A program made the position numbers and the translations under genes. Shown in pieces: positions 8,858 through 20,200 of a stretch of 64,000 nt of DNA. Each line of letters opens with the position of its first letter. The stretch's first letter is position 1. Source of the stretch: JANMCE01 sp963791625 (GTDB taxonomy: Bacteria > Actinomycetota > Acidimicrobiia > Acidimicrobiales > Ilumatobacteraceae); NCBI GenBank assembly GCA_963791625.1, contig CAWBTA010000006.1, positions 1-64,000 of the forward strand. Reading direction: 5' to 3'. Below the pieces are notes generated by a model, which made no database searches, was not told where the DNA came from, and saw nothing but the letters and a program-made list of their open reading frames with translations.

Positions 8858-10086
8858 CAACCAATGACGACAACCTCCAAGACGACAACCTGCTCGAAAG
8901 CCTCGGTCACCTCTTCGCCGCCGACACCCCGCAGCAACCCAGCCCGGCCGAGCTCGCCGCCTTCCGCAACCTGTTCGCCGCCGACGCTTCTGCCGTCATC
9001 GACCCGACCATCGTCATGAATACCGTTGACCCGACGGCCACCATCCAGCTCTCCGATGTCATCGATCCAACCATGCAGATGAATACCGTTGACGCCACGA
9101 CGATGATGGCTCTGCCGACCTCGGTCGATGCGACGGCGCAGATGAATACCGTTGACGCCACGACGATGATGGAACGAACGGAACGGGTCGTCGTACCGTT
9201 TGCTCGGCCGTCGCGTCGACTCGGCCGTCGTCTGGCGATTGCCGGAGCCGTTGCGGTGATCGGGCTTACCGGCACGACGGCGCTCGCTGCGGCAGCCAAC
9301 GAGGGCGTGCTGCCTCGCCCGGTTCGCATCGTGGCCCACGGTGTTGGGCTGCCGGTCGACTCGGTCGAACTCGCCGACGCAAAGCATGCCCTGTCAAAGT
9401 TGCGTAAGGCCGACGACGTAGCACTTCCGGGTGCCGTCGCTGGCGCGGATGATGCATTGGCCAAGCTCAATGATGATGATCGTCGTCGGCTCGGCCAGCC
9501 GGCCGCCCAAGAAGTGGATGACGCTCGCGGACGGGTAAACAACACCGGTAAAGGATCGACCAACTCCGGCAGCGGTTCGGGTGGTAACGCAGGCCAGGGT
9601 TCCGGATCCGGTGGCAATTCCGGCTCGGGCGGTGGATCCGACGACGCACCCACCACCGTGCCGACGAAGAACGGTGACAGCACCCCCGCAACGACGGCAG
9701 AGTCCAACTCCGGCAAAGGCGGTAGCGCTTCCACTACCGTGACGACCGTCGACGGCAACTCGGGCAAGGGCTCGGGCGGCGATTCGTCGACAACCACGAT
9801 CGCATCCGGTAGCGGTAGCGGATCGGGTGGATCGGGATCGGGCAGCGGTAGCGATGGTGGCTCGACCACGACGGAAACGACCGCTGCATCGGATTCAGGT
9901 TCCGGTGGCGGAGGATCGGGAGGCGGCGGATCCGGCTCGGGAGGCGGTGGCAGCTCGTCGCCCACCACGTCGGCAACCACGCCGCCCGCATCGGCATCGC
10001 CCACCACGACCGAAAGCGGCAAAGGTGGCGGCAGCGGCGGCGGGTCCGGCAGCGGCGGCGGGTCCACCACCACCACGCGTCCGTAG
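8854..10086 (+). CDS. One-TM protein coupled to ECF sigma factor, Gly/Ser-rich exported tail (410 aa)
   Basis: The protein has four zones. Residues 1-110 are acidic, with three MNTVD units and two copies of ATTMM, and would lie in the cytoplasm. A basic stretch (RPSRRLGRR) precedes a single membrane segment at about residues 125-147 (LAIAGAVAVIGLTGTTALAA). A short predicted helical segment follows (HALSKLRKADD...DDALAKLNDDDRRRL). Residues 225-410 are an extreme Gly/Ser/Thr/Asp low-complexity tail ending in Thr/Arg/Pro. The gene overlaps the sigma factor by four bases, so it is the natural candidate for its anti-sigma factor, yet I do not recognise a zinc anti-sigma fold and call it by position. 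The tail resembles cell-wall spanning or disordered secreted regions. Confidence 0.8.
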   Translation: MTTNDDNLQDDNLLESLGHLFAADTPQQPSPAELAAFRNLFAADASAVIDPTIVMNTVDPTATIQLSDVIDPTMQMNTVDATTMMALPTSVDATAQMNTVDATTMMERTERVVVPFARPSRRLGRRLAIAGAVAVIGLTGTTALAAAANEGVLPRPVRIVAHGVGLPVDSVELADAKHALSKLRKADDVALPGAVAGADDALAKLNDDDRRRLGQPAAQEVDDARGRVNNTGKGSTNSGSGSGGNAGQGSGSGGNSGSGGGSDDAPTTVPTKNGDSTPATTAESNSGKGGSASTTVTTVDGNSGKGSGGDSSTTTIASGSGSGSGGSGSGSGSDGGSTTTETTAASDSGSGGGGSGGGGSGSGGGGSSSPTTSATTPPASASPTTTESGKGGGSGGGSGSGGGSTTTTRP

Positions 10087-10230
10087 CCTGACCGGCCCGT
10101 CTGGCAGTAAGCGGTGTTGATGTACGACATCACCTACCGTCAGAGGCGTTCGGCTCGGGCCTGAGCAGCCGCCGTGTCGACATGGTAACAATCTGATGGC
10201 GTTCCGGGTGGGCGCCACGAGGGGGTTGAG

Positions 10231-12129
10231 ATGATGATTGAACTGGTGTGCGCGGGGCGGCTCTGCGTCGACCTGTACGCCGAGCAGGACGGTGCCGATC
10301 TCGATCGCTCCGATTCCTTCCGCCGCTACCTCGGCGGCAGCGCAGCCAACATCTGTTTCGGGGCATCGCGCCTCGGCGTGAAGACCGCGATGCTCGCTCG
10401 GGTCGGCGATGAGCAGAACGGTGTGTTCCTGCGACGAACCCTGCACGAAGCCGGAGTGGATACCTCGATGATGGTGGCCGACGCCACCCGCCTGACCCCG
10501 CTCGTCATGCTGGCCATTCGCCCGAGCGATGACTTCCCCCGCCTCTTCCACTATCACGACTCGGCGGACATGGCGACAGGGGTCGAAGACATCGATGAAC
10601 GCATCATCTCGAATGCGAAAGCGGTGTTGATCACCGGCTCGTTCCTGGCCAACGACTCGGTTCGAGCGACGACCCATCGGCTCGTTGCCCTTGCCTGCGC
10701 CAACCAGACCAAGGTCGTACTCGACATTGATTACCGCCCGGTGCTGTGGGGCCTCGTCGGTTCCAACCAGGGTCAGCAGATGCTCGTCATGTCCAAGCCC
10801 GTCACCAATCGATTGCGCGAAGTGTTGCCATCGTGCGATCTCGTGGTGGGCACCCAGGAGGAGATTTGTATCGCGGGTGGATCCACCGATCTTGTTGAGG
10901 CGCTCCGCTCGATTCGCTCGGTCACTGCGGCTCCGATCGTCATGAAGGTGGGTGCCCGCGGCTGCCACATTCTGGAGGGGCCAATCCCCGCCGACCTGGG
11001 CGCTGCGCCCACCCCGGGCTTCCCCGTGGAGGTGGTCAATACCGTAGGGGCCGGCGACGGTTTCTTCGCCGGGTTCCTGTCGGCGTGGCTGCGTGACGAA
11101 CCGCTGGAGGCCTGTGCCCGCATCGGCAACGCGGTCGGTGCCATCGTGGTGTCCCGACACGGCTGCAGCCCGGCGATGCCGACCGCCGCCGAATTGGCTG
11201 AGTTTCTGGGGCGAGACGAACACCCACGCCGTCCCGGGGACGACGTGCGTCTGCGCCAGCTTCACCGTCGTGGCAGCGATCCGAAAACGGTCGGCGACGT
11301 GCGGGTTCTCGCTATCGACCACCGCTGGCAGATGGAAGCTCTCGCTCGTGACGTCGGAGCTGATCATGCTCGAATCGCTTCGCTGAAAAGTCTTCTGTTC
11401 GATGCCTTCCAACAGGCCGCGCAGCAACGTGACGGACTTGGGATCCTGATCGATGATCGCTACGGACGTCCGTTGCTGGAGCGAGCAACCGGGCGTGGCT
11501 ACTGGCTGGCCCGAGCACTTGATGTCCCACTGTCGCGGCCCACGGAGTTTACGAGCGGTCTTGATCTCGGGGTGACACTGCGGTCATGGCCAGCCGATCA
11601 GATCGCAAAGCTCATGGTGTACGCGCACCCCGATGATCCGACCGAACTCGCGGCGGTGCAATGGAGTCACGTTATGCAGTTGGCGCAAGCCGCTGTGTCG
11701 GCAGATCGGCGCTACCTCGTCGAGTTTCAGTCACCCGCCGGTGTCGAGCCAGGCCAGGACTATCTGCCCAGAATAATGGCCCTCGCCTACGAGCACGGCA
11801 TCACGCCCGACTGGTGGAAGCTGCCACCGATTGATGATGCACACCAGTGGCATGCGGCGGCAGAAGTGATTCGCCAGCATGATGAGACCTGTCACGGCAT
11901 GCTTGTGCTCGGCCAGACTGCAGCCCCCGATCAACTGGCTGCTGCGCTCGCCGCGGCAGCCAGCGAGCCGCTGGTCCGCGGTTTCGCCATCGGCCGGGCC
12001 ATCTTTTCCTCCGCTGCCTCTCGCTGGCTGGCGAACGAGATCGACGACCGCGCAGTAGTCGACGATGTTGTTGCTCGCTATCTCTCTACTATCGACACGT
12101 GGGACGGACTTCGCCATGATCGCGATTGA
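10231..12129 (+). CDS. iolC: 5-dehydro-2-deoxygluconokinase fused to DUF2090 domain (IolC-type, 632 aa)
   Basis: Residues 1-325 form a PfkB-family sugar kinase: a substrate segment (GGSAANICFGASRLG) and the ATP/catalytic motif NTVGAGDGFFAGF, with the catalytic Asp, near residue 270. Residues 350-632 match the DUF2090 fold (LAIDHRWQMEALARD), seen in IolC fusions of actinobacteria and rhizobia and related to class I aldolases. The pair would catalyse phosphorylation of 5-dehydro-2-deoxygluconate and probably the next aldol step in myo-inositol breakdown. The start is ATG 10231 or 10234 after GGGGG/GAG. The 3' end overlaps iolB by 14 bp (12116-12129), a coupled operon. Other iol genes are not in the window. 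Confidence 0.85.
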   Translation: MMIELVCAGRLCVDLYAEQDGADLDRSDSFRRYLGGSAANICFGASRLGVKTAMLARVGDEQNGVFLRRTLHEAGVDTSMMVADATRLTPLVMLAIRPSDDFPRLFHYHDSADMATGVEDIDERIISNAKAVLITGSFLANDSVRATTHRLVALACANQTKVVLDIDYRPVLWGLVGSNQGQQMLVMSKPVTNRLREVLPSCDLVVGTQEEICIAGGSTDLVEALRSIRSVTAAPIVMKVGARGCHILEGPIPADLGAAPTPGFPVEVVNTVGAGDGFFAGFLSAWLRDEPLEACARIGNAVGAIVVSRHGCSPAMPTAAELAEFLGRDEHPRRPGDDVRLRQLHRRGSDPKTVGDVRVLAIDHRWQMEALARDVGADHARIASLKSLLFDAFQQAAQQRDGLGILIDDRYGRPLLERATGRGYWLARALDVPLSRPTEFTSGLDLGVTLRSWPADQIAKLMVYAHPDDPTELAAVQWSHVMQLAQAAVSADRRYLVEFQSPAGVEPGQDYLPRIMALAYEHGITPDWWKLPPIDDAHQWHAAAEVIRQHDETCHGMLVLGQTAAPDQLAAALAAAASEPLVRGFAIGRAIFSSAASRWLANEIDDRAVVDDVVARYLSTIDTWDGLRHDRD

Positions 12130-12964
12130 AGAACTGTTCGATGCTCGTTCTACCGGCGACGTTGCCGTCTTGTGCAGCGCCAGCCCAGTCCAGACCGGCT
12201 GGCGCTACCTCACCTATGCCACATTGGCGGCCAAGGCTGGCGCGACCATCAGGCTTTCAACGCAGCTGTCAGAGATCGCGGTCGTGCCACTCAGCGGTGC
12301 GATGGATGTGGCGGTTGATGGTCAGATCCACGCGCTGTCACGCCGGGACGTGTTCCTCGACACCGGCTCGGTCGTCTACGCACCGCCGGGAACGACACTG
12401 CACATCGACGTGCGCACCGACGCCACGTTCGCCGTCGGTGGCGCCCCCGCCGACCCGGTTTACGCCGCTCGATACATTGCGCCGAGCGACGTGCGGGTGG
12501 AGATGCGGGGTGGGGGAGCGGCCCATCGCCAAGTAGGTCACCTGCTGTCGCCGCCGCTTGAGGCCCACCGACTCATCCTCTACGAGGTGCACGTACCGCG
12601 CGGTGCATGGTCGGGTTGGCCGCCCCACTGCCACGACGGTCACCTCGGGTCGCCCTATCTGGAGGAGACGTACTACTTCGAGTTGCAACCGACAAACGGG
12701 TTCGCGTTCCACCGGAACTTCCGCGAGGCAGACGGGCTCGACGACACCTTCGTGGCCAAGCATCAGAGCCTTGTGACGGTGCCTGCGGGTTTTCACACGA
12801 CGGCCGCCTGCCCTGGCTCGCACATGTACTTCCTCAACTTCCTCGCGGGCGATATCGAGCACGGCCACCGTCGCCTGCCGCCATGCTTTGACGACCGCTA
12901 CACCTGGATCGACGGTCACTGGGACGACGAGCCCCTGACGTTCCCCCAACCCGGTCCCGAGTAA
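12116..12964 (+). CDS. iolB: 5-deoxy-glucuronate isomerase (IolB), 282 aa
   Basis: IolB is a bicupin that isomerises 5-deoxy-glucuronate to 5-dehydro-2-deoxygluconate, the substrate of IolC, so order and function agree with the upstream gene. Metal-binding cupin residues are visible in WPPHCHDGH and in the following EETYYFE, and a His near GFHTTAACPG closes the site. ATG 12116 lies inside the iolC 3' end (overlap 14 bp); the frame is open further upstream to 12065 but only as iolC shadow. Length is normal for the family (about 270-300 residues). Confidence 0.9.
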   Translation: MIAIEELFDARSTGDVAVLCSASPVQTGWRYLTYATLAAKAGATIRLSTQLSEIAVVPLSGAMDVAVDGQIHALSRRDVFLDTGSVVYAPPGTTLHIDVRTDATFAVGGAPADPVYAARYIAPSDVRVEMRGGGAAHRQVGHLLSPPLEAHRLILYEVHVPRGAWSGWPPHCHDGHLGSPYLEETYYFELQPTNGFAFHRNFREADGLDDTFVAKHQSLVTVPAGFHTTAACPGSHMYFLNFLAGDIEHGHRRLPPCFDDRYTWIDGHWDDEPLTFPQPGPE

Positions 12965-12996
12965 CCAGTGCGTGTTCTAAAATCAATGGAGGACCA

Positions 12997-13707
12997 ATGG
13001 CAGAGTCATTCGAATATCGTGATCTTTCGGGGGCGGAGTTCTGGGGGGTCGACCTTCGCGGGGCGACGTTCCGCGACGTCGACCTGACCGACGCCAAGCT
13101 CACCAGAGTTTTTCTCGTCAACGTGGACATCGACGCGTTGGTCGACCGCGTCGTCATCAACGGCGTCGACATCACCGACTACGTGAACGAACGCGATCCC
13201 TGGTACCCCCTGCGAGCGCTGATCCGTGCGCCTGAGCCGGAGGGAATGCGTACTGCGTTGACCGCACTGGAGGATGTGTGGGCAGCGACCATCGCGCGGG
13301 CGAGCGAACTCCCCGATGCAAAACTGCATCAGTCGGTGAATGGTGAATGGTCGTTCGTCGAGACGTTGCGGCATCTGGTGTTTGCGATCGACAAGTGGTT
13401 CACCGTGCCTCTGGTCGGCGGGAGCTTCCATCCGATGGGGCTGCCGAATCGGGGCTCAGCGGACTTTCCGTGGCCCGGTCTCGATCGCCATGCCTCGCCG
13501 ACATTTGCTGAGGCCGTCGAGGCTCGAGCGGAAAGGTTGACGCGTTTACGCGCCTACCTTGAGACCCTCGCGCCGGCTGATCTCACGAAGAGCGTCGAGA
13601 TCCTGGAGAACGGTGCGAACCCGATTCAGGAGTGTGTCTTCACGGTGTTCGATGAAGAGTTCGCCCACAACCGCTATGCCAGCCGCGACTTGGCGTTGCT
13701 CGGCTAG
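12997..13707 (+). CDS. Pentapeptide-repeat / DinB-type protein (236 aa)
   Basis: Residues 8-45 show pentapeptide-repeat rhythm (ADLxx-like: DLSGAEFWGVDLRGATFRD). The remaining 190 residues look like a DinB/YfiT four-helix bundle: HQSVNGEWSFVETLRHLVFAID contains the conserved His-His region that binds a metal, with a further His near EEFAHNRYAS. Members of this superfamily include metal-dependent thiol transferases and protective proteins; the specific reaction is not predictable. A strong ribosome site (GGAGG at 12988-12992) fixes ATG 12997. It follows iolB by 32 bp and may be in the same transcript. It converges and overlaps by 4 bp with the AhpD-like gene. Confidence 0.75.
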   Translation: MAESFEYRDLSGAEFWGVDLRGATFRDVDLTDAKLTRVFLVNVDIDALVDRVVINGVDITDYVNERDPWYPLRALIRAPEPEGMRTALTALEDVWAATIARASELPDAKLHQSVNGEWSFVETLRHLVFAIDKWFTVPLVGGSFHPMGLPNRGSADFPWPGLDRHASPTFAEAVEARAERLTRLRAYLETLAPADLTKSVEILENGANPIQECVFTVFDEEFAHNRYASRDLALLG

Positions 13708-14276
13708 CGGTGGAGGCTGTGGTACTCGCGGTTGGGAAGTTGGCCCGTCGCCATGGCCATGCGGTTGGTGAAGTTGTACATCGCCGCGACCTCAGCGACA
13801 TCCCAGGTTTCTTCCAGCGTAAGGCCGAACGACAACAAATGATCAATGTCTTGCCGTGAGGTTTCCGTTGGCCGCACCGTGATCTTCTCGGCGTACTCGC
13901 AGATGGCGGTCTGACGATCGTCAAGACCGGCTCGGCGCCAGTCGAGCGTGATGCGGTCGGCGACTACCGGGTCACCCATGGCCTCGCGCAGCGCGGCCCC
14001 GTGGGCGACCAGGCAGTACAGACAGCCATTGGCCATCGATACGACTACGGCGATCATTTCGCGATCCGCGGCCGACAGATGCTCGCTCGGTACATGCAGT
14101 TGTTTGAAGTGTGAAAACCACGCCCGCATATGGTCGGGGCGGAAAGCCATGGCCTGAAACACGTTGGGAACGAAACCAAGGTTGGCCTGCGCCTTGGCGA
14201 ACAGCTTGGCCAAATCCTCCGGCAGATCGGAGGTGTCGGGTACGGGATACCAGCTGATCTCGGTGTCGTCGTGCAT
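13704..14276 (-). CDS. Carboxymuconolactone decarboxylase / AhpD-like peroxidase-related protein (190 aa)
   Basis: The motif CLYCLVAHGA (CxxC plus His) near residue 85-95 is the active site of the AhpD/CMD fold, found in the uncharacterised peroxidase-related subfamily (TIGR01926-like). The rest of the fold is helical (FVPNVFQAMAFRPDHMRAW) and the length is right. The likely role is a thiol-dependent peroxidase or alkylhydroperoxidase partner, but family members also include non-redox isomerases. It is convergent with the pentapeptide/DinB gene and ends 4 bp inside it. Its start lies 20 bp from the stop of the giant repeat-protein gene, which lies upstream on the same strand. Confidence 0.8.
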   Translation of the reverse strand: MHDDTEISWYPVPDTSDLPEDLAKLFAKAQANLGFVPNVFQAMAFRPDHMRAWFSHFKQLHVPSEHLSAADREMIAVVVSMANGCLYCLVAHGAALREAMGDPVVADRITLDWRRAGLDDRQTAICEYAEKITVRPTETSRQDIDHLLSFGLTLEETWDVAEVAAMYNFTNRMAMATGQLPNREYHSLHR

Positions 14277-14295
14277 GGGCCGAGGCTACACACCG

Positions 14296-17200
14296 CTACT
14301 TCGTGTAGTAACCGGCGACATCGACGAGCAGGTGAGTACCGGCGTAGGTGAACAGGTTCAGCGTGCCGTTGGCCCCGAGAGGAGTGGTGATCTGGTTCGG
14401 GCTGGTCTGGCCGACCTTGTCCAGGTTGAGGTTGCTGGCGTTGGGGATCTCGCCGCTGGGCCACGCCGTCACGTAGCCCGGTCCGCTTGCACCGGTGGCC
14501 GTCACGTTGGCGACGAGCGCGGATGCTCCCGACAGTGGAATGCTCGCATGCCCGGCAACCGCAAGGTTGACAGTGTCCTTGGGGGCGGGCTTGCCGCCAA
14601 CGGTACCGACATGGTTGCGAGTGTCGAGTATGCGCTCCGGGCTGAGAGCCACGAACAAGCCTGACATACTGGCCTCGGCGGTGCTGTCGGTGAAGTAACC
14701 GGCCACGTCCACGATGAGATGCACACCGCTCGTTGTCTGCAGATTGATGGTGCCCGATGCACTGACGGGCAGGATGATCTGGTTCGGACGCGTCTGCCCC
14801 ACCTGATCGAGGTTCACGTTGCTGGCGTTGGGCACCTCACCGCTCGGCCACGCCGTCACGAAGCCCGGCGAGTCGGCATCGGTGGCCGTCAGGTTGGCGA
14901 CCACGGCCGAGACGCCGGTGAGCGGAATCCCTCCCTGCCCGTTGATCTGCACCATCACCGTGCCATCCGCAGGCACTTTGGACGTCGTGAGAATGCCAAT
15001 GGCATTGCGGCTGTCAAGGACACGAGCGGGGTTGACCGGGACGAAACGGCCAGCCGTGCTCGATCCGTTGACCGGCTCGTAGTAGCCGGCGATATCGGCG
15101 ACCAGGTCGGTGGTGGCGAAGGAGTTGAGCGACACCATGCCGCCATCACCAACGGTGACCGTGACGAGGTTGGCAACGGTGGAGCCCGACTCGAGGTTGA
15201 GGCTGCTGGCGTTGGGCATCACACCGCCGGTCGGCCAGGCGGTGACGAATCCGCCCTCGCCCTGGGCGTTGGTGCCCGTGAGGTTGAAGACCACCGCGCT
15301 GACGCCGGAGGACGGCACGCCGGCGCGACCTGTCATCTGCACGTTGATGGTCTGTCCGGGGGACAGCCTGGCCTGCGGGGCACCGTTGCCGTCACGGGTG
15401 TCAAGGATGCGTTGCGGCGGCAGCGGCACGAAACGGCCTACGCCACCATTGGTTGTGGTGATGGCTCCGAGCACCTGCGGGGGTGCGACGGTTCCGTCGA
15501 GTGTTGTCGCTCGGGCAGACGGTTGGAGCGACAGCGCAGCCCTACCCGTTGGCCGAACCGTGAGCGCGATAGTCGACCATGCGGTGGCCGCAAGTGTGGC
15601 TCGTACACAGGTCACAACCGTTCCGTTGCTTGTGCAGGCCCAGCCGTTCCCTGCGGCGCTGACGAAGTCGGAACCCGCCGGCACCGGGAGCGTGATCGTG
15701 GTCAGACCAAGGTCCGATGGTCCAGACGCTTGAGTGTTGACGGTGAACAGCGCGTCCTGACCCTGAATGACGGATGCAGGCGGCGTCGTTGTGACGACAA
15801 TGCCGGACTGCGTCACGATGAGTGCCGCGGTGTCGACGGCATTGTTGGCCGAGTTGGTCTCGCCGGACGGTCCGGTCACGTTCGCGCTCATGGTGAGCAA
15901 GCCGGTGGCCGACGACGCGATCGCCAGCGTCAGCCTGATCGACACCTTGGCGCCGACCGGCAGCACGCCATAGTCACAGCTGATGGCGGTGCTGCCCGGC
16001 ACGCATGCCCACGCCGGGGCAGCCAGGAGCGTCAGATCGGACATATCAGCTGACAGCGTGCGCAGCGGGTTGCCGATCTGGTTCGACGACACGTACGTCG
16101 TGTTGGCCGGCAGGACGTTGACGAGACGGAAGCTCGACGAGTCGCTCGGACCGTTGTTGGTGACGGTCATCGTGTAGGACACGTTGGTACCGGCGATCGG
16201 TGTGTTATCCCGAACCATGGTGAGCGAAAGGTCGCCGGCGGGTGTCACCGACGTGGCGTCAGTGGTGCTGTTGTTGGCGGTGTTGGCGTCAATGCTCGGC
16301 GTCGTGATGGTGGCGGCGCTGTTCACACTTCCGACGGGGAGCGACGGCGCGACGTGCACCTTGATCGGGAACGAAACCGTGCCGAGCGGCAGGATACCGG
16401 TGTCGGAGCAGGTCACGACCTGACCGGCCGCGCTGCAAGTAAAGGGCGCAGCGCCCGAGCCGGTCGGCACGAACGACATGCCGGCGGGGAGCGTGTTGGT
16501 CACCGTGACGGGGCCGCTGGCCGGAGCCGGACCGTTGTTGACAACGGTGGCGGTGTAGGTCATGTCGGTGCCGGGTGTGGCGGTACCGCTGTGGGTCAAG
16601 GTGACACCAAGGTCGGCCTTCGACAGGATCGGCAGCGCGTTGGCGGCCAAGGAGTTGTTGGCGCTGTTGGGGTCAGACGTGGTGGAAGTGAGGCTGCTGG
16701 CCGAGATCAGCTGTCCGGCGGCAGAGCCGCTGACGGCGATAGTGAAGGTGACGGCGAGCGATGCCGCGGAGGCGATCGGGTTGGCGTTGGTGCAGGTGAC
16801 AACCTGTCCAGCCGGTACGCAGGTCCACCCGGCTCCGGCCGAACTGGCGAACGTCACGCCGGGGGCCAGGGTGATGGTCAACACGATGTTGCCAGCTGCC
16901 TGCGATGGACCGTTGTTCGTTGCCGTGAAGGTGACCGTGTTGTTCTGTCCGGTAATGATGGGTCCTGTGGTTGATGCGGTGAGGGCCAGGTCCGCGCTGG
17001 TCGTGAGAGCGACCGGCGACGGCGTGACGGTGTTGTTGGTCGAGGTCGGGTCTGCGGTGGTGGACGACAGCACGCCGGTCACGGAGACCGCAGCGGTCAC
17101 GGTGGCGGCGATAGCGACCGGGAAGGTCACCGACTCGGTGGTGCCGACGGCAATTGGTCCAGCGAAAACACACGTCGCCGTGGCGGTGCCATTGCAGGTC

Positions 17201-20200
17201 CACCCGGTCATGCCGGGGTCGGAGGCGAGGGACACGCCGGTCGGCAGTGTAACGGCGACCGTGGCGTTGGCGGCGGGGGACGGTCCGTTGTTGATAGCCG
17301 AGGCGGTGAAGGTACCGGTGTTGGAACCGGCGACGAACACGCCGCCCGGAACCAACGTCAGGCCGAGATCAGCCGATGCGGTCAAGGTGCTGGTGTCAAC
17401 CCTGGTGTTGTTAGTCGTGCTCGGGTCGGTGCTGGCCGAGGCCACGACGAACGTGGCGTCAATGTTGCCCAGCGTTGCAGTGGCGGCCACGGCGACATTG
17501 AGTACAAGTGGTGTGCTTGATGTGTTCCCGAGGCTGGCCGGGTTCGAGCACGAAACCGATGTGGTGCCCGTGCAGGTCCAGCCGGGTGTGGTTGTACCGG
17601 TGGAGGTCACGCCGGTCGGCAGGGTCACGGTGGCCGTGATGGGGCCAGCCGCGTCCGACGGTCCGGCGTTGCTCACGGTGACCGTGTAGGTCGACGCTGC
17701 TCCGGCGATGACAGTGGTCGGGTGGCTAACGGCAACCGACAGGTCGGCTTTGGCGCCCGTGGTTGCGGCCGAGGTGGTGAGAGTGTTCGGCGCGACCGGA
17801 TCGGTCGTGGCCGACGTGAGCGTGGCGGTATGGGCCGCCAGCGTGGCGGCTCCGGCCGCCACGCTGGTCTCGATGACAAGCGGGGTGGTCGAGCCGGTGC
17901 TGATGGCTGCGGCATGGTCGCAGGTGACGACCTGGCTGGCCGCTGTGCAGGACCAGCCCGATGAGGTGGAGCGAACGAACGTCACACCGGCCGGCAATGT
18001 CTCCACCACTGTGGCGTTGGCGGCCTGCGACGGGCCGGCGTTGCGCACATCAAAGCTGTAGCTCAGCGGGCTACCGGCCACTGCGGCTTGCGGGTTGGTG
18101 CTGGTGAGGATCAGGTCCGCTTCGGCCACGATCGTGCCGGTCACCGTCGCACTGTTGTCGGTTGTGACTGGGTCGTTGGTGGTGTTGGCCGCCACGGAGG
18201 TGTCGGCCGAACCGGTTACCGCCGCCGGGGCGATGTCGACCGTGAGGTCGAGTGCGCTTGAGGTGTGGGCAACCAGCGTGGCGGGGTTGGTGCAGGTGAC
18301 GACCTGGTCGGCGGCGTTGCAGGTCCAACCGGCGGTGGTCGACGCAGCCGTCAGTGATGTGTAGCTCATCCCCGTCGGCAGGGTCACGGTGACAGTGGTC
18401 GGTCCGGCTGCGTTGGACGGTCCGGCGTTGGCGACGGTGACCGCGTAGGTGGTCGAGGTGCCGGCCACAAGGCGGGTGCCGTGGGTGGCGGTTACCGACA
18501 CGTCTGCGCTCGGCACGGCCGAGGCGACATCGGGTGTGGTGGTGTTATTGGTGAGCGTGGCGTCGTGGGTGACCGAGCTGACCGACGCACTATTGGACAC
18601 CGCGCCGGTCACGCCGGACGCGACCGTCGCCGTGATGCTCACGGTTGTCCACGTGGTCGGAGCGAGGATGTCGGCGTAGTGGCAGGTGACAACTTGAGCG
18701 TCCGCGCTGCAGGACCAGGCCGGGTCGATGCTGGTCGAGCTGGCGAAGGTGAGCCCGGCGGGCAGGGTGTCGACGATGGTGGCGTCGAAGGCATCTCCCA
18801 CACCGTTGTTGGTCACCGTGGCCGAGTAGGTGACGGTGGTGCCGGGAACAATCACACCGGTGTGCGAGCTGATGATCCACAGGTCGGCCTGCGTGGCGAT
18901 GGTGAGCGGCAGCGCAGGTGACGCACCCGACACGTTGCCTGCTGTATCGGTGGCGGTGGTGGTGAACGTGTGGACGCCATCGGCCAGTGTCGCGGTGGTG
19001 AACGTCCAGGTGCCGTCGGCGGCGACGGTGGTGGTACCGAGCAGCGTGGCGCCGTCGTACGCACGCACGGTCGCGCCGGCCTCGGCCGAACCGGTGAGGG
19101 TCGGTGTGGTGACACCGGTCAAGAGGTCGGTGGCCGACGAGCCGTTGTTGGATGCCGCCGTGAGCGCTGCGACCGGCGGTGCCGACGGTGCGGTCGCGTC
19201 GATTGTAAGCGCGAGCGACTCTGAAAGCGCCGAGATATTGCCGGCCACATCGGTTGAGGTGGTGGTGAGGGGATGCACACCGGCGGCGAGGGTCGGGGTG
19301 ACAAAGCTCCACATGCCGTTGGCGGCGACGATTGTCGTGCCGATGGACGCGCCATTGTCGTACACCGTGACGGTCGATCCGGCGGTACCGACGCCGGTGA
19401 CGGTCGGCGTGGCGATGTTGGTGATGGCGTCGCCTGCCACACCGCTGTCGGAGGCGGGTGACAGCGCAGGCGCAGCATTAGCCGCCGGCACCGTCGTGTC
19501 GATGGTGAGGGAGAACGACGTAGATGCGGCCGAAACGTTGCCCGACGAATCGGTCGAGGTGGTGGTGAACGGATGCACGCCGTCGGTCAGCGTTGCGGTG
19601 GTAAAGCTCCACGAACCGTTGGCAGCCACGATCGCGGTACCGAGGAAGGTGCCGTCGTTGTAGACCCGGATGGTGGTGCCTGCTTCGCCCGTGCCGACGA
19701 TCGTCGGGTTGGCGATGGCCGTCAGATGGTCGCCGACAATGCCGCTGTCCGAAGCGGCCGCAAGGGTGGCCGTCGGCGGCGGGGCGGGGGAGGTCGTGTC
19801 GATCGTGACCGTGGTCGGCGTGGCGGGGGCTGAGATGTTGCCGGCGGCGTCTATCGACGTGGTGGCGACGGTGTGCGGTCCGTCGGTGAGGCTGGATGAC
19901 GTTACGCTCCAGGTGCCGTCGGCAGTAACCGTGGTGCTGCCGAGAAGGATGGCGCCTTCGTACAGCTTGATGGTGGAACCGACGTCACCGGTGCCGGTGA
20001 AGGTGGGTGTCGCGTCGTTGGTGCGGTTGTCGCCGAGGGCACCGCTATCCGATGCCGGAGCCAGGACACCCTGCGACGGCGCTGTCGGTGCGGCGGTATC
20101 GATCGTGATGCTGAGCGGATCGGAGAGGGACGAAATGTTCCCGGCCGCGTCGATGGATGTGGTCGTGAAGCTGACGGTTCCGTCGGCCAGTGTGGTGCTG

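Noticed and set aside
8907..10133. Minus-strand Pro-rich frame of 408 codons
   Set aside because: Antisense of the Gly/Ser tail; Gly-Ser codons read as Pro on the other strand.
9895..11427. Minus-strand frame of 510 codons
   Set aside because: Opposes the well supported iolC gene; no recognisable motif.
14296..15440. Cell-wall sorting signal (LPXTG) at the C-terminus
   Set aside because: Last residues are VDVAGYYTK with no LPXTG, no hydrophobic stretch and no basic tail.
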